Both the position numbers and the translations under genes were made by a program. The notes beneath the pieces are model-generated. The model had not been told where the DNA came from. It did no database searches and was given only the letters and a program-made list of their open reading frames with translations. From Hymenochaete sp. R1 (taxonomy: Eukaryota > Basidiomycota > Agaricomycetes > Hymenochaetales > Hymenochaetaceae), in assembly GCA_019400425.1 (NCBI GenBank), contig JAFREE010000134.1, forward strand, positions 1 through 64,000: a stretch of DNA of 64,000 nucleotides, read 5' to 3'. Positions 12,751-24,916 of this stretch are shown here, piece by piece (within the stretch, counting starts at the first letter, position 1; every line of letters begins with the position of its first letter).

Positions 12751-15323
12751 TTACAGATTCATGCTGAACCCGTTGTTAGTAGCGGGGAAACGCGAACCGG
12801 TCCGGGAAAGGGCTCCAAGGATGGCACCCAAGTCTTGCGAAACCCAAGAAGATGCCGGTGACCCAGGCTGGGAAGCCCATGCTTGCACTTGCTCGAGGGT
12901 AAAGACCGAAGACATTGACGTCCAGCAATTCTGAAAAAAAATCAGAACAGCGAACATAAAAGTACTATAATCAGATGGTTTTCGCCTGCCAGCCCGCTCA
13001 TCGTAGACAGTCATTCCGGCTCCCCACGGCCGTCAATGACCTCAAGAGCGCTCAGGCAGCCAATGCATCCGCCCCGAAATCGAAGAAAATTCACTCACCC
13101 CAATCCAAAAATCCAAATACCGCGCATCCGCCTCATTCAAACACCTTACTAGCGCTGCGCCCGCCCTCGCTGCCCTTACACACTTTTCCAAACTCTCTTT
13201 CACTCCCGCCTGCGCCAACCTGATATGCAATTGAATAGCCGCCGAGTGCAAAAGCGTGTGCAAAGCGACCTGATGTCTCCTTTCCGCATCGGGTAACGCA
13301 GCTGAAAGCTGGTGGGCGGGGAGGAGGGCAGACCCCAGACGGGCAAGTGTGGTCTCGAGCGACGCGAAGCAGTGAGAAGCATCAGGAGAGTTGGACCCAC
13401 TCCCTCCACAATTACTGTTTGGACTTCCATCGGATTGAGGAGAGAATGAGGACGAAGAAGCGATCGAGGACGCAGAAGGCGGCGTCGCAGGCGATCGCAT
13501 ACCCCAGTGCAACGAAGTCCTCGAACAAGCAGAATAGATAGCGACTGCCTTTGCGAGCAATGCCCTCGGTGCAAAGCCTCCGCTCATTCCTTGTTGCCAA
13601 AAGAAAGTCCTCAAAGTCGCAGACCCGCGTATACTGTCCACCGGTGTCCCCAACGATTCGTATTCGTCTATCTCCTCCGGCCACGGCGTGTCAATCCTCG
13701 TCTCCACACAATCGTCATCGTGCACAAGCGGAGCCAGACCTAGTTCGACCGCCAACACTCGATCGAGAATGAACATTTCCCAAAAGAGACCCACACGTGA
13801 ACCCATGCTGATGACGTCTGACGCAGGGGCAAGTCCGAACGTTGAACTCCCCGATATCCGATTCGGAAGCGCATCGACACTTCCGAGCTGATGTAATCTA
13901 AGCTGAATGGCAAGGTCGACGATAGAGGAGATATGGAACCTGGATTCTGCCGCTCGTCCATTTGCGAACAGATACCTCGAGAAAACAACTCCCGCTTGGA
14001 CGACTTCCACAAAGTCCACGTTGTACTCTCCTACATCTGGTTCTCCACGTGAGAGTGCAGATGCCGATCGCACCGCACTGCTTATGGCGGAACACGCCTT
14101 TGATTCGAAGGCTTTCTCTACCTCGGAAGACACAATGGCAGTCCCGCGTGAAAGGAACGCACCAAATAGGAGCGCAGCTGATCGCAGTGCATTACTTGAG
14201 CCATCATGGATGCGCGGTAAGACGCGTGATGGATGCAGCGCAAAACCTGACTGCGATCGATTCGAGAAGGTCAACTGGATTAATGCGTTGGAAACTTCTG
14301 GATCCAGCGCGATACCAAACTCGATCGATGGCTTCCGCTCGCGGGAAGGGGCACGGGAAATCGTTGACGGGTTAGGTGAGTTAAACATACCAGGAGAAAG
14401 CGTACTCGGGGCTACAAAGTCCGTCGGGGGCGAGTTGTAAGGAGACAGGGATGTCGACGGGCCGAAGGATGCGCCAGTGCTGCTAGCTATTGTCTCGGGC
14501 GAACTTGCATTACTACTCGGCCCATGACCACCAAAGATGTACGATTGCTGCTGTTGAATCTGAGACTGAAGAGCTAGGGGATGGTTTGAGCTGTATCCGA
14601 AAACCCCCGACGCAGGGCGAGGACGGGGCGTGCGCTGGACACCACCAGCTGCTGGGCGGAAAGAGGAATAGTCCTCAACGTTGAAGGCGGGTGCAGGGCC
14701 AATGAGTCCCTGAGCGGTTGCGGGGCGTTCCAATCCGTCCAGAGATTCGGTGTTGAAAGTTGATAGGTCCAGATCACCAAACTCGAAAAAGTCATTCGCC
14801 GACGGGGAGGAGGTAGAAGCGGAAGCGGAGGGGGGAGAGGCGGTTGCATGGGGGTCATGCAAGAAGATGGCTTCATTCTGTTGCTGCAATAGTGCTGCAG
14901 CTGAAGAAGAAGAGGGGTCACGAAGGACAGCAATCTCTGCCTCAAGGCGGACAATACGTTCACGAAGTGCTTGAGTACGAGTCTTCCCGCGACCATCATC
15001 GTAGGCACAGGCGTCAGCGCGATTAGCACGGGAACATTGAGAACATGCTGGCTTGACACCATCACAGCGCTAGTAGTATGCATACGTACGCATATCACAC
15101 CATCGTCATCAGTATCGATAATTACAGTCACAAAGGTACAAAGAATAAGCAGTGCATGATGAGATGTATGGTGAATATGCATGCATACCATTTTCCGTTT
15201 CCTGCATCTTAAACATGCTTTGCCCCTAGCCAGTGACGACTGGGCCGAGTGAGAGTTGGAGGTAGTAGATGTTGGCTTTGACTGCTGAGCGCTCGACTCT
15301 GGCTCCTGAGATTGATGAGCCAT
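12751..15323 (-). CDS. Zn2Cys6 transcription factor with fungal-specific C-terminal domain (761 aa)
   Basis: Exons 15189-15323, 13099-15069 and 12751-12930 join in frame. The first intron splits the zinc cluster after CLRCRKRKM, and the second exon resumes with RCDGVKPACSQC. The six cysteines fall at residues 37, 40, 47, 54, 57 and 66, the classic C-x2-C-x6-C-x6-C-x2-C-x8-C binuclear cluster that binds DNA. A coiled-coil linker (LRERIVRLEAEIAVLRD) follows and would support dimerisation. Then come a disordered Ser/Pro/Gln-rich region and the helical fungal-specific regulatory domain, with the typical FWEMFILDR-like segment near residue 400. The C-terminus DFWIG-NCWTSMSSVF across the last intron is also typical of this domain. 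It is a nuclear regulator whose targets cannot be inferred; the neighbours give no pathway context. Start: the first ATG, 15321-15323. Confidence 0.92.
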
Positions 15324-18300
15324 TGCGGTGCAAGTCGAGAGATTGAAGTGGAAGCAGTTGGGCGTTGAAGGGTGTTTAGGGCAATTACGAAGAAGAGGGG
15401 GGTTGAGAGGTTAAAGGTCCATGTATATATAATAAAAGCTAAAAGTAAAATTTTAGGATGCTTCGACGGCAAAAAAAGGGAGAAAGCAGGCGGGATATGT
15501 GGAAGGTCGGGAGGGTCGGAGGATGATGAGGGTTATAGGGAGGGATGGAGGGAGGGAGGGAGAGAAAGGAGAGATTGAAAAGAGATTCGTAAATGTAATA
15601 TATCAGGCCACGTGACGAGGCGCGCGTCGGTGATCGACGTTCAGATACTTACCTAATTTAGAAAGTCCATATGGCTTCAGATCTGTCGGCACCGTCTCTT
15701 TTCAGCACCGCTTTCACAGGTCTCACGTCGGGCTTTTCTCCCCGTCTCCCTCCTACCTTTTACGGCCGAAAATCTAGTTATCTTCCTCTTTCCGTACATG
15801 ATTTTCAGCCTTTTTGATCGGAAACGCAGGCAAATCTTCTTGGCAAAGGTTTCTTTTTTCTCAATTCCCAGGTTCGTATGTTGTTTTTTTCTGTGTGTTC
15901 TGCCGCCAGGAACGTCGTCGTATCGTTTGTCCATCAGGAACAATGCCAGAAGCCATAAAAGCATAAATAAAAACTTACCTTACGACGAGCGAACAATCAT
16001 TCTCGACGAACGTCTCCACACGCATGCTCGTCAGAGTGGTTTGCTCTTTCAAGCTCAAACAATGTACAATCTCCATAATGAATGCTGATGCATCGCCTTT
16101 CGCGAACCCAAACAACACCACGCGCTTTTGATGCGAATGATGTCTCTTCGTATCTCCTATGCAACTCCTTACACCTTCCTACTCATGCTGACTACACCCT
16201 CTGTCTTACCGCCTTTGCCACCCTCCCTTTCTTCTCGCATCCAACCTCGCCCCGCAAAGAACATCAATATTAATCTCAAATAAACTCTCATGAGAGCACA
16301 ACGTACGTTCGCATCCAGCTCCGATCGATAACAAGGGTTCAACTTCGGAACCTCTACCGGATCCGATCATTCAATATAACCGGCGCTTATGTCACAGATC
16401 CGCGCGACGGAACCTGCCATTTAGGAGCCTCGGAGACTTGGGTGGCGAAAGGCTGTGCTGCCCGTCCCTTATTCATCCCGTCCCACCTTGATCATCCTTC
16501 AACGTTCCGAGTCTGATTCGGTCTTTCTCTGATTGTGTTTGGGCGGGTTCATCCACGCTCTCTGATCGCTTTCATTCATCTATTTACGTGCCGTATCACC
16601 ATCTGTTCTCCTGATACTTGATTTTAGGCCGCTCTTTCTTCACTTATGCTCGCCTTGTCCGCGCGTTGTGAACGTATTCAGACACATACGCTCAGCAGAC
16701 CAGACGCTGAGACGGAGACGAGAAAGGGCCTTCCTCGTCAAACTTACTACCGTTGCCGTCCTCGCCAACAAAAGCTTCTACGCTCGGAGGTCCTTTGTCT
16801 CCTTGACCTAGGCTCCTTCCTCCTCAAGTGAAAAACGACTCCGAGGGCAGCTACTTACGATATGGCCAAAGGCTAAAATTAGTCGCACTCGCTCTGTTCG
16901 AGAGTCCGTTCCTTCTACTTCAACTATCCGTCGCGTCAGAAGGTCGATTCGATTAGCCGAATGGCTCGGGAATTCCCCAACTCATGTTTGTATTCGAATA
17001 AGACCCTTAACGTCCCTTGACCCACATGTATCTTACCTCGCATTCCCCAACTTGAATGTAGGTGGCTTCTACGCCCTCCTTCGTCCCTTTCTGGTAGAGG
17101 CGCACCGACCCTACCGATATTACCGACCCCCCTTCCTTCGAGTTCGGAAACTCTACCAAGTCCCACCCATTACTGAGACCGCCTTATCACAATTAAACGC
17201 CGTCTCAACTGCATGTTGTGATTTCCCCTAGCTCGGGTTCTTCGACCTTTTTTCTGCATGTTTTTGTTTCCTCCTGCTTCCAAACCCCGAACCGGACACA
17301 AGGTCGTCCACTATATCATCCCCGGAACGATCCATGTTCTAGTCGGACCGACACTGCATTATCCCGCGGGGAAGGGGAAAAGGAGACAGTATGTTTCACT
17401 CGGCACGCTTAATGAAAGAAATTCGGCAGGCCGGTCGACATAAAGTCCGTTGGTAAGTCATTGGGTGCCGTTGAATCATCACATGTACACTGGCTGTACT
17501 ACTACCTGCATTCAGAAACAGGTGTTCAAATCGAAACTTAGATTCGATTTGTATCTTTCAAAGAATACTATACACAGTCATTTCGTTTCCATGCTTCGGC
17601 ATTTGTCGGGATACCGTTCATCAAGAGCATATGCATCCTCCGTCTTGTCCAAGATTTCGCTGCATACAGAAATTCCTCATCTCCAGGATCTACATTTTTT
17701 TTGGTCCGCGCCGTGTTCCGGAGGTCATCTGACATTGCCCATCTTCTTCCTCCATCTCCTCCATCCCAATCCATCTCAGAGGCTCAATAAAACCCTAATC
17801 CGATAAAGTAGTACATCAACATTCTTATATCCCGAAGCTCAGGCTCAGGCCACAAAAGTCTCAGAAAAAAAAAGAACAAGGCTAGGTTCTCAAGCGACTA
17901 AAGAAGATCACGGACTTACTATTCGTGCCCCTACACTTCGAATTCACTGGTTCTCCTGGTCGCATTCATTGTTTCTCATAAGAAGCCATGAACAGCGTGG
18001 AAATCCTTGGTTTTGAAGCTAATCTGTACTTCTGGCCCTTACCAACGTAAACGAAGAAGCGCTTGACTCGGAGTCGGAGTCGGGAAAGGTGAATAGGATA
18101 CCCGTAGCTTATTAACAGCTCACTGTACTGGCCTCGGGCTTGGGTGCACCCTTGACTCTTCGTACTCGTGCGCAGAGTTTATGATCGGATGAACTCGCAC
18201 CGAAGCAACGATTCGGTCAACCGTGACGGGACGCCTTGGGATGCAACGTCCACTCCATGCTCACTGCACGTTACGTTTCCTCCTTTTCCGTCTCCTGTTC

Positions 18301-21050
18301 GACTTCACAACTTCATAGCATACCACCAAGTTTCTGCAGTGCTCTCAAAATTCAAGATTACCTTCCAACCTTTCCTGCCTAGCAAAATGCGCCGATCCAT
18401 TTAACCAGCTTTGAACTACGATTCAATCGCTTGTAATCTATTTAAGCAGCATCGCTTCCACTCCTCGCCCATGTGCATCCACGCGCGAAAGCGGTGGGCA
18501 ATGCAGATTGAAACATGGAACACTTTGACGTGCGTGAGTACAACGCATGCAACTCATAAATTCTTCACACCCTCGTACTAGATCTCAAGTAGATCTATAA
18601 TTTATTGATATCGAAGGTAACGCACCACTTACACAGCAGGCATGGTCGAATCTTTTGGCCCAACATATTCATTGAAAAGTGTGAAAAATACTCGTTATAT
18701 GTTTTGGGGTTTCCAGGGTCATTAAAATTCGAAAATATATTCTATTCCCCCTGCCAAAGTAAGGATATATTTTCGGATTTATTGACACAAAAAAATCCCA
18801 AAAGATATAACAAATATATATCACACTTTTTGACAAATATGTCTAGCCAAATGATTCGACTATGCCTGCTGTGTTAGTACTATACAATCGGCGCATCATT
18901 CAGAGCGCCACTACTCGTCTAACAGAAATACTACGAGTCATCGAGAAGTTTGGCGATTTTCATACTTTAAGCAATCGCTCCGGCCTTCTCGGGCACTCCG
19001 AAACAATCGGACTATATAATCTCTTACATTCCCGAAGCCACCCTTGAGCGAAACCATGTTATTGAACACCGAATAACTCATTTACTATCCTACCGGAATG
19101 AATTCCGTACCTGTAAACCGTGTGCCGTCAAGTGCGAAGGTTCACTTGCTCACCGTGTGGCAGCATGCATGACTTCCAACGAAACATGCAGCATAAAGCA
19201 CGGCCCGTCAACGCTGTCAGATCCCGGTTCCGTCTTACTTTTGTTTCCCCATTTGCCATCTCCAGGCCCGCGCCCGCTTTACTCGCTGCCTCCACTCCAG
19301 TTGCTTGCACATTGGAAATATTCTTATTTTCACAATGACTCGGACCTCCGAAGGCTGTTAGAATGACTTTCTTCTCGGATACGTTGATCCGTAAGATCGT
19401 CCGGTTCATCCCTTCATCGTCGTTTTCGTGTTAATCGCTAACTGTAATAGGTGGCTTCGCCAACGGGATCGGGACTCGCTGACTTGGATGTGGCCCGAGA
19501 CCTGCGGCGCGATTCAGGTTACTTGCTTAGTCATGGAAGATCGAATTCTGACTTTTAGCAGACGGAGACGTTTTGACACCGACTCGGTTGGGTAGGTGGA
19601 CAAGCAAGCTGACTGTCCGTTACGCTAAAGGCATGAAAAATGATGCTCTGAAAGAAGATAAGCGGTGCCCACCGTACAAGAAATCCATGTAATCTCGTCA
19701 CCATCGCCTTGTCCGTATTCACAGAGTGAGCTTCACATAAATCAATCACTCCTTATTGAACCTATGCAACCGAGTTAATCAGAGGCAAACGACATCGACT
19801 TTCCAACTCGGCCAATCGAAACGCGGGAAAACATCTACCGCCTCTATCTTTATATTCAATACCAATCTTCTGCCCCCGAGCTCTACAAAGATACACGAAC
19901 CATTATTGCTGGCGACAAGGCGCTCGTAGTGTTCCGATAGCGAATGGCTGTGTCTTAATGGTAATCGCACGAGCCTCTTTCCATCATCTATTAGCATACT
20001 CCTTGAGGTATCGTGTTAGCGCTATCAGTCTGACAGCCTCTTAAGTCTGACTGGCGCTCACCGCTTGCTTGACTATCTGACTATCTGCGCTATCGTATCT
20101 CCGCGTGCCGTTTTCAAAGTCGGGTTCCCCCAAAAATCTGCTAGCAATGCCAAGCTTAAGCGCATAGGCATCAAGAATGCACCGGCGAGTCAGCATAAAC
20201 GATCATTTACTTGACCAACAATCTGCCCACGCTAAACGCGCATGAAACGTCGAAGTGCGGTATACTTGTTGTATATTTAAGACGAGGTTCTGAACATTCA
20301 TCCAGGCAAGCGGTGATCGGATACTAGGGCACAGCAACCTCTACCCAAGATGAATTGAACCTCTCATAGAGCGGGTAAGAACAAAGGGGAACAACACAGC
20401 ATCCGGTCCCAGTTGACTTCACCGCGAGGCTACCACGGTAAGACTTTAGAAATAAGTCGATTGAGTTTGGGAGCATGTTGTTCAAGAAGCCTTCATTTGA
20501 TGGCATTGGCTGGCGATTAGGAAACTCCGACGATGATGATCAAAGGAGGAGAATGGGTTTCCTTAACCTGCACGAAACCCTCACAGACAACAAAGACTGG
20601 AACGAATGTCGCCTGCACGAAAATCAGCTTTTAGAATATGCGTTTTTTGAGGGATGAAGGGGGCTGGGACGTACGACGTTATAGAGATATAAGGCGGACG
20701 GGCCTCAATTGAAGCTTAGAGGAATAAGGCTATGTTACCCTTGTGAGGAACAAAGAAGTCCAATTACTTCCCATTTCGACGTCGCAACGGCCTTACACGG
20801 AATCGTGCACTTAATATATCATCCGCAGCTCTACTCTGCATCAAGATCGATGAGAAAGCATTTGCAATGCATTAGACAGAAACTTCTCTAGATGTATGTG
20901 CTACTGAATGGTATCAGTATAATAATGAATAATAAAGACAGTAGAGACGAAATGCGAATAAAAAAACGAGGTTCAAAGACACAAAAGGAGGATGAAAAGT
21001 TCGAACAACGAAGCATAAGTTAAGCGAAAAGGGACACTACGATACGTGAA
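15324..21050. other. Long gene-poor region
   Basis: About 5.7 kb without a supportable gene. The left 300 bp is purine-rich and probably belongs to the promoter and 5' UTR of the regulator. Frames of 60-118 codons are scattered on both strands, but none has family motifs or splice-consistent extensions. The region contains one foldback mobile element at 18.6-18.9 kb. The rest shows no repeat or RNA structure that I can identify. Confidence 0.5.
18632..18873. mobile_element. Foldback MITE, PIF/Harbinger-like, with TTA target duplication
   Basis: The element begins CACAGCAGGCAT and ends with the inverse, ATGCCTGCTGTG with one mismatch nearby. The reverse complement of its right half aligns without gaps to its left half over roughly 110 bases: best at the tips (GTCGAAT, TTTGGC, AAAAGTGTGA, GTTATAT), weaker toward the centre. 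TTA flanks both sides (18629-18631 and 18874-18876) as a 3-bp target-site duplication. Small size, no coding capacity and a TTA duplication are the signature of Tourist-type MITEs mobilised by PIF/Harbinger transposases. The transcript would fold into one long hairpin. Superfamily assignment rests only on the 3-bp duplication and the ends. Confidence 0.8.
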
Positions 21051-24000
21051 TTATTTTCGTCGCTGGCGAGGGAAGTATGAGTCCAGCTTGGAGCGCTTCC
21101 CGACGTCCGCATTCACAACACGAGTTCGCTGGTAATTGATGCGCATAGACAGCGTTTGGATTTGTGCCTTCGTGCGTGACTTGTCGAGATCCACGGCACG
21201 CGTGTCGGCTTGAAGCCCGTCGTGAGCAAGTAGCATACATGCAATGGAGACGAAGCGACTCACAGATTTTCCCGCTAAGCCCATCGATGCATCGTTTGAC
21301 CAGTTTCAACAGCGGCGTCTCAGCTTCAACCCGCCTCGATGGCGACATATGAACCGAAGGTGATTCAGCTTTATCGTCTGCTCGGTCCAGCTCGACGTAT
21401 TGCGGGATATTCATAAGCACGATACTGAGTACTTGAACATGATGTCCAAGTGCAACATAGTCGATGGACTCTTCCGCTACCCGACTACCTATATCAAAGT
21501 TTATCCCATCTGCAGGAGTCTGGTAATAAGGGCCGAGTAGTCGAAGCACATCTTCGAGCGGAGGTGGGCCGTCGATACAATTGGCAGCCTGAATAGCACC
21601 ATTTAACATCGAACAGACCACACTAGTTCTTAGACGAAAGAACTTACCATTTGCTCGCCCTCTTGCCCGAACAGCATTGAGAAAGCCAGCCATTGCGCAA
21701 TCCGCCTCATCGTGGGGGCGTCCCCGTCGATAAAGGAAAGGAGGTAGACCTTATTCATTGGGCTTAACCCATGGGTAAGAGGCAATAGTTGGGAGACCAC
21801 AGCAAGCTCCTGCAAAATACCCGTTAGCCGCTAACAGACAAAAGCTCAACAACAAACAAACCAATGGATCACGTTTACCATCAAACGTCGGGCAGTATGC
21901 CATGATCAAGGAGTGGATAACACCCTTAATGTCCAGCTTAAGCTCCAGGCCGTTTTCTGTGTCCATCCCCATTGCCAATAGGAGGGCTACGCAACTCGCC
22001 ACATCCGACACGTGGATGAGCTTCGACTTTCCGAGGTCGCCAATAAGTTGAACAAAAGCCCACGCGCACGACTGACGTTGCACAATGTTTGACACCGCAA
22101 CTCTGGGACACGCCAATTCGAGCCCAAGTCTACGCAGAGCCTCCTCCTTTGGACCCAACCGTAAAAGAGGCCTGACTATCGCATGGAAAGGCACATATAG
22201 GTCTGAAGTCGAGGGAGGATAAGTGCACAATGAACATAATGCAACGAGTGCCTGGTACGATAGCGCTTCATGTGGTCCGACGGCGACATCGAATAGCCAT
22301 GAAAGGCACGGCACTGACTTATTGATGAGCGACTGCAGCAGAGCCCCAACTTTCCGAATTGCTGTTTTAAAAGTAAGCCATGGATATACGGATAACAATA
22401 ATAATACGGACCACCAGAGTGAGCCATCTTCGCCAGTAGAGGCGCGCCATCATCTTGTAATTGCGGAATAGGGGGTGCAACTACTTTGCCCTCTCTTGAA
22501 AATCCAGCCCAAAAAGGCACTCCCGCGACTTCGGTCTTCTGTCGTCCCACCGCCTTATCGTTGGACAAGATGTTGTTGACTGCCTTCGCCTCGTTTTGAT
22601 TGAACCCATTTATAGCACCGTCTACATCTGTATCATTTCTATTGTTGACATCTTCGTCTTGTCCCTCATCGGAAGTGAGGTCCGAACCCGATAGCCAGGT
22701 GTCATGAATTTTATTGAAAACGTCTCGTTTTCTTTTGTCCTTAAGTAGTCTTGCGAAAGGATCCTTTGTCTTCTTTTTTGGCGCGGTTGATATAGTTGGT
22801 GGTGATTCTGGTATTTGAGGTAACTGGCCGTTGGCAATCCTCATCGATTTCCGGCTTGGTCCCGATGGGGTTCGCATCCCGGAATTAGAGAACGAAGAAT
22901 CACTTATGTCGTCAAGTGTCTTTGCAGACGAAGAAGCTTCCGTTGGCCTTGACGTGATAGATCTGAAAAACATGGTCATTACCTTTGGTTTTATTGAAAT
23001 CGGCAAACTCACTGCTTCATCTTTTTCACCTCTGCGAACATTGCAGACGGTTCGTCCAGGTCGCTATCATCACTATCTCTAAGAGACACCACTCTCTCAT
23101 TTTCCTCGCTAGGAGAACGTGATATAGCCCGTGCTTTCACTTTTTCCTTAATCCGAGCGATATGATCCAAGACGTCAATTTGTCGCATTGGTGAAGAACG
23201 GCATGGGAGCTCTGACGCAATGAGAGGCTTCGTTGGTGAACCTTTCGTAGTATCTGCAACCGGCAGATTCTGGTGAGCTGATACCGGTGTTTCTAATCTC
23301 GTGACCGAAGAAGAGGACGGACTATGGCGGAGGGATGGGACTTGAGCTACATCCGGAGCACTGGAATCACGTCGGATAGGCGTTGGCATTCGACGAACTG
23401 GGGTAGACGGGCAACTGTCTTGACTTAATGCGGGGGATGACGGCGGTGGGGGAAGATCACAATCCATTGGAACAGGACTGTTGGGCGTGGAGGAACGATT
23501 GCTAGGTATCGGCGACTGATGAGGTTCGCTACCCATGTCCATGCCAGAGTCAACAGGGAAGTCGTTCATGTCAATCTCTATGAGTTCATCATCCACATCG
23601 GCCTGCACATTTTGCGAACTTTGTCTCCACTCTTGGATACTACGATTCGTTTCGTCTAGATCCTTTCTTAAACGTCGTGGAAGCGTCAATTCTTGTTCGT
23701 CAGACTGGGATGATGGGATGATGTCAACATCGATTACCTCCACATCTTTTGGTGCGGAGGTTCGAGTACGCTTCTTGGGATTTTGCGGAGTACGTTGAGT
23801 CGAGTTTGAAGAACCAGCCAGCTACGAAATTAAAATGAGCCCGGCAAAAACGCGATTAGCGAAGAAAATGTTTGGAAAAAGGACATACAACTCCAACGTA
23901 AATCCCACCCGCCGGCGCGCGTAAATTTATTGGTTCGTCATCGTCAGAAATGATGCTTTCTGGCTTCTTCCTCTTCTTCTCAGGAATAGACGCATATTGA

Positions 24001-24593
24001 GGAGACGCGGGTCCCCTTTTTCTTCTCCGGCCTGCGCCTTCAATAGGGGTCTCGAAGCGTGGGCTCCGTCTCCGAGGCTGAGTCCGGGTCGTGCCAGGCG
24101 CCAAGAGATTGTATGCCCGCCGACTCCCGCTTGCAATATTATTGTTTGTAGGCGGGGGCGGTCTTGAATTGGGAAGCCCAGACAATACTGAAGCGCTCGA
24201 TATAGATATGTGCGATGGCGAGTCGGCTGAGGAAACTGAGATGACTTCGGTATCCGGTGGTGGTGCCATAGTCATCGGAGGTGCATTCTCTTTCCTTGTT
24301 GCCCTGACTCTTGCAGAAGTGGGTTGGACAAGCAACCCTTGATTGACCTGCTGCGATCCAAATGGCTTGGCTCTAAGCTGTATTTGACTTAAAGTACTGG
24401 CCGTTGAGCCTCCGGCTTGTTTACTTCGTAGCAGCCGCTTCGACTCAGCGGAGATGTGCGGCTGAGAAGCCGGGAAAGTCCCACCAGGTTGACGCGTGAA
24501 GAAAGATGTTAGTTTCTGGTTGCTGGAGCGTGGTTGAGAGTGTTTGGGTCGCGTCGTTGTCGTCGATACGCTCGTCGTCGACGTTGTTCGCAT
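21051..24593 (-). CDS. Nuclear genome-stability-like protein with HEAT-like C-terminus, function not established
   Basis: A protein of about 1,000 residues in six or so exons. The N-terminal half is disordered and Ser/Pro-rich, with basic clusters (RRRKRG, EKKRKK) and several acidic patches of the SUMO-interaction type (VIDVDII, ELIEIDM). Near the start is NQKLTSFF, close to a PCNA-interaction box. The middle exon has DPFARLLKDKRKRDVF, followed by a helical, repeat-like C-terminal half (from about 22350) that resembles HEAT/ARM packing. The last residues, SKLDSYFPRQRRK, form a second PIP-like motif at the very C-terminus. The layout (disordered N-terminus with PIP/SIM motifs plus a helical C-terminus) resembles SLF2/FAM178-type scaffolds of the Smc5/6 pathway or other replication-repair adaptors, but I cannot name the family. 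Junctions joined by frame include 23886-23820 and 23008-22965. An upstream in-frame ATG at 24659 is possible. Confidence 0.65.
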
Positions 24594-24916
24594 TGCTCGT
24601 TGTCGACGTACAAAAAGGAGACAGCAAACGAGCGCGTCGGTGGTGAAGACACCATGCACCTTAAGCGAGGCGATGTAGATACCTGTTTGTCACGACTGTC
24701 ACAAATCTGTCACAGAGCGCGTTTTTCACGTGACGTTTTAAGAATAATACTAATAAAAAGTGACCTTTGAAGCTTTTCAAAGAACGAAGCATTGCCATAA
24801 GGATAATCGGGTAATGGCAAATAATCGGTCAGTCATTAAGAAGGTGACACCTTCAAGATACTTGCTCTGGGCCGCATTCAGGCGTCGAAGGATAGTTTTG
24901 CATGGATAGATACACA

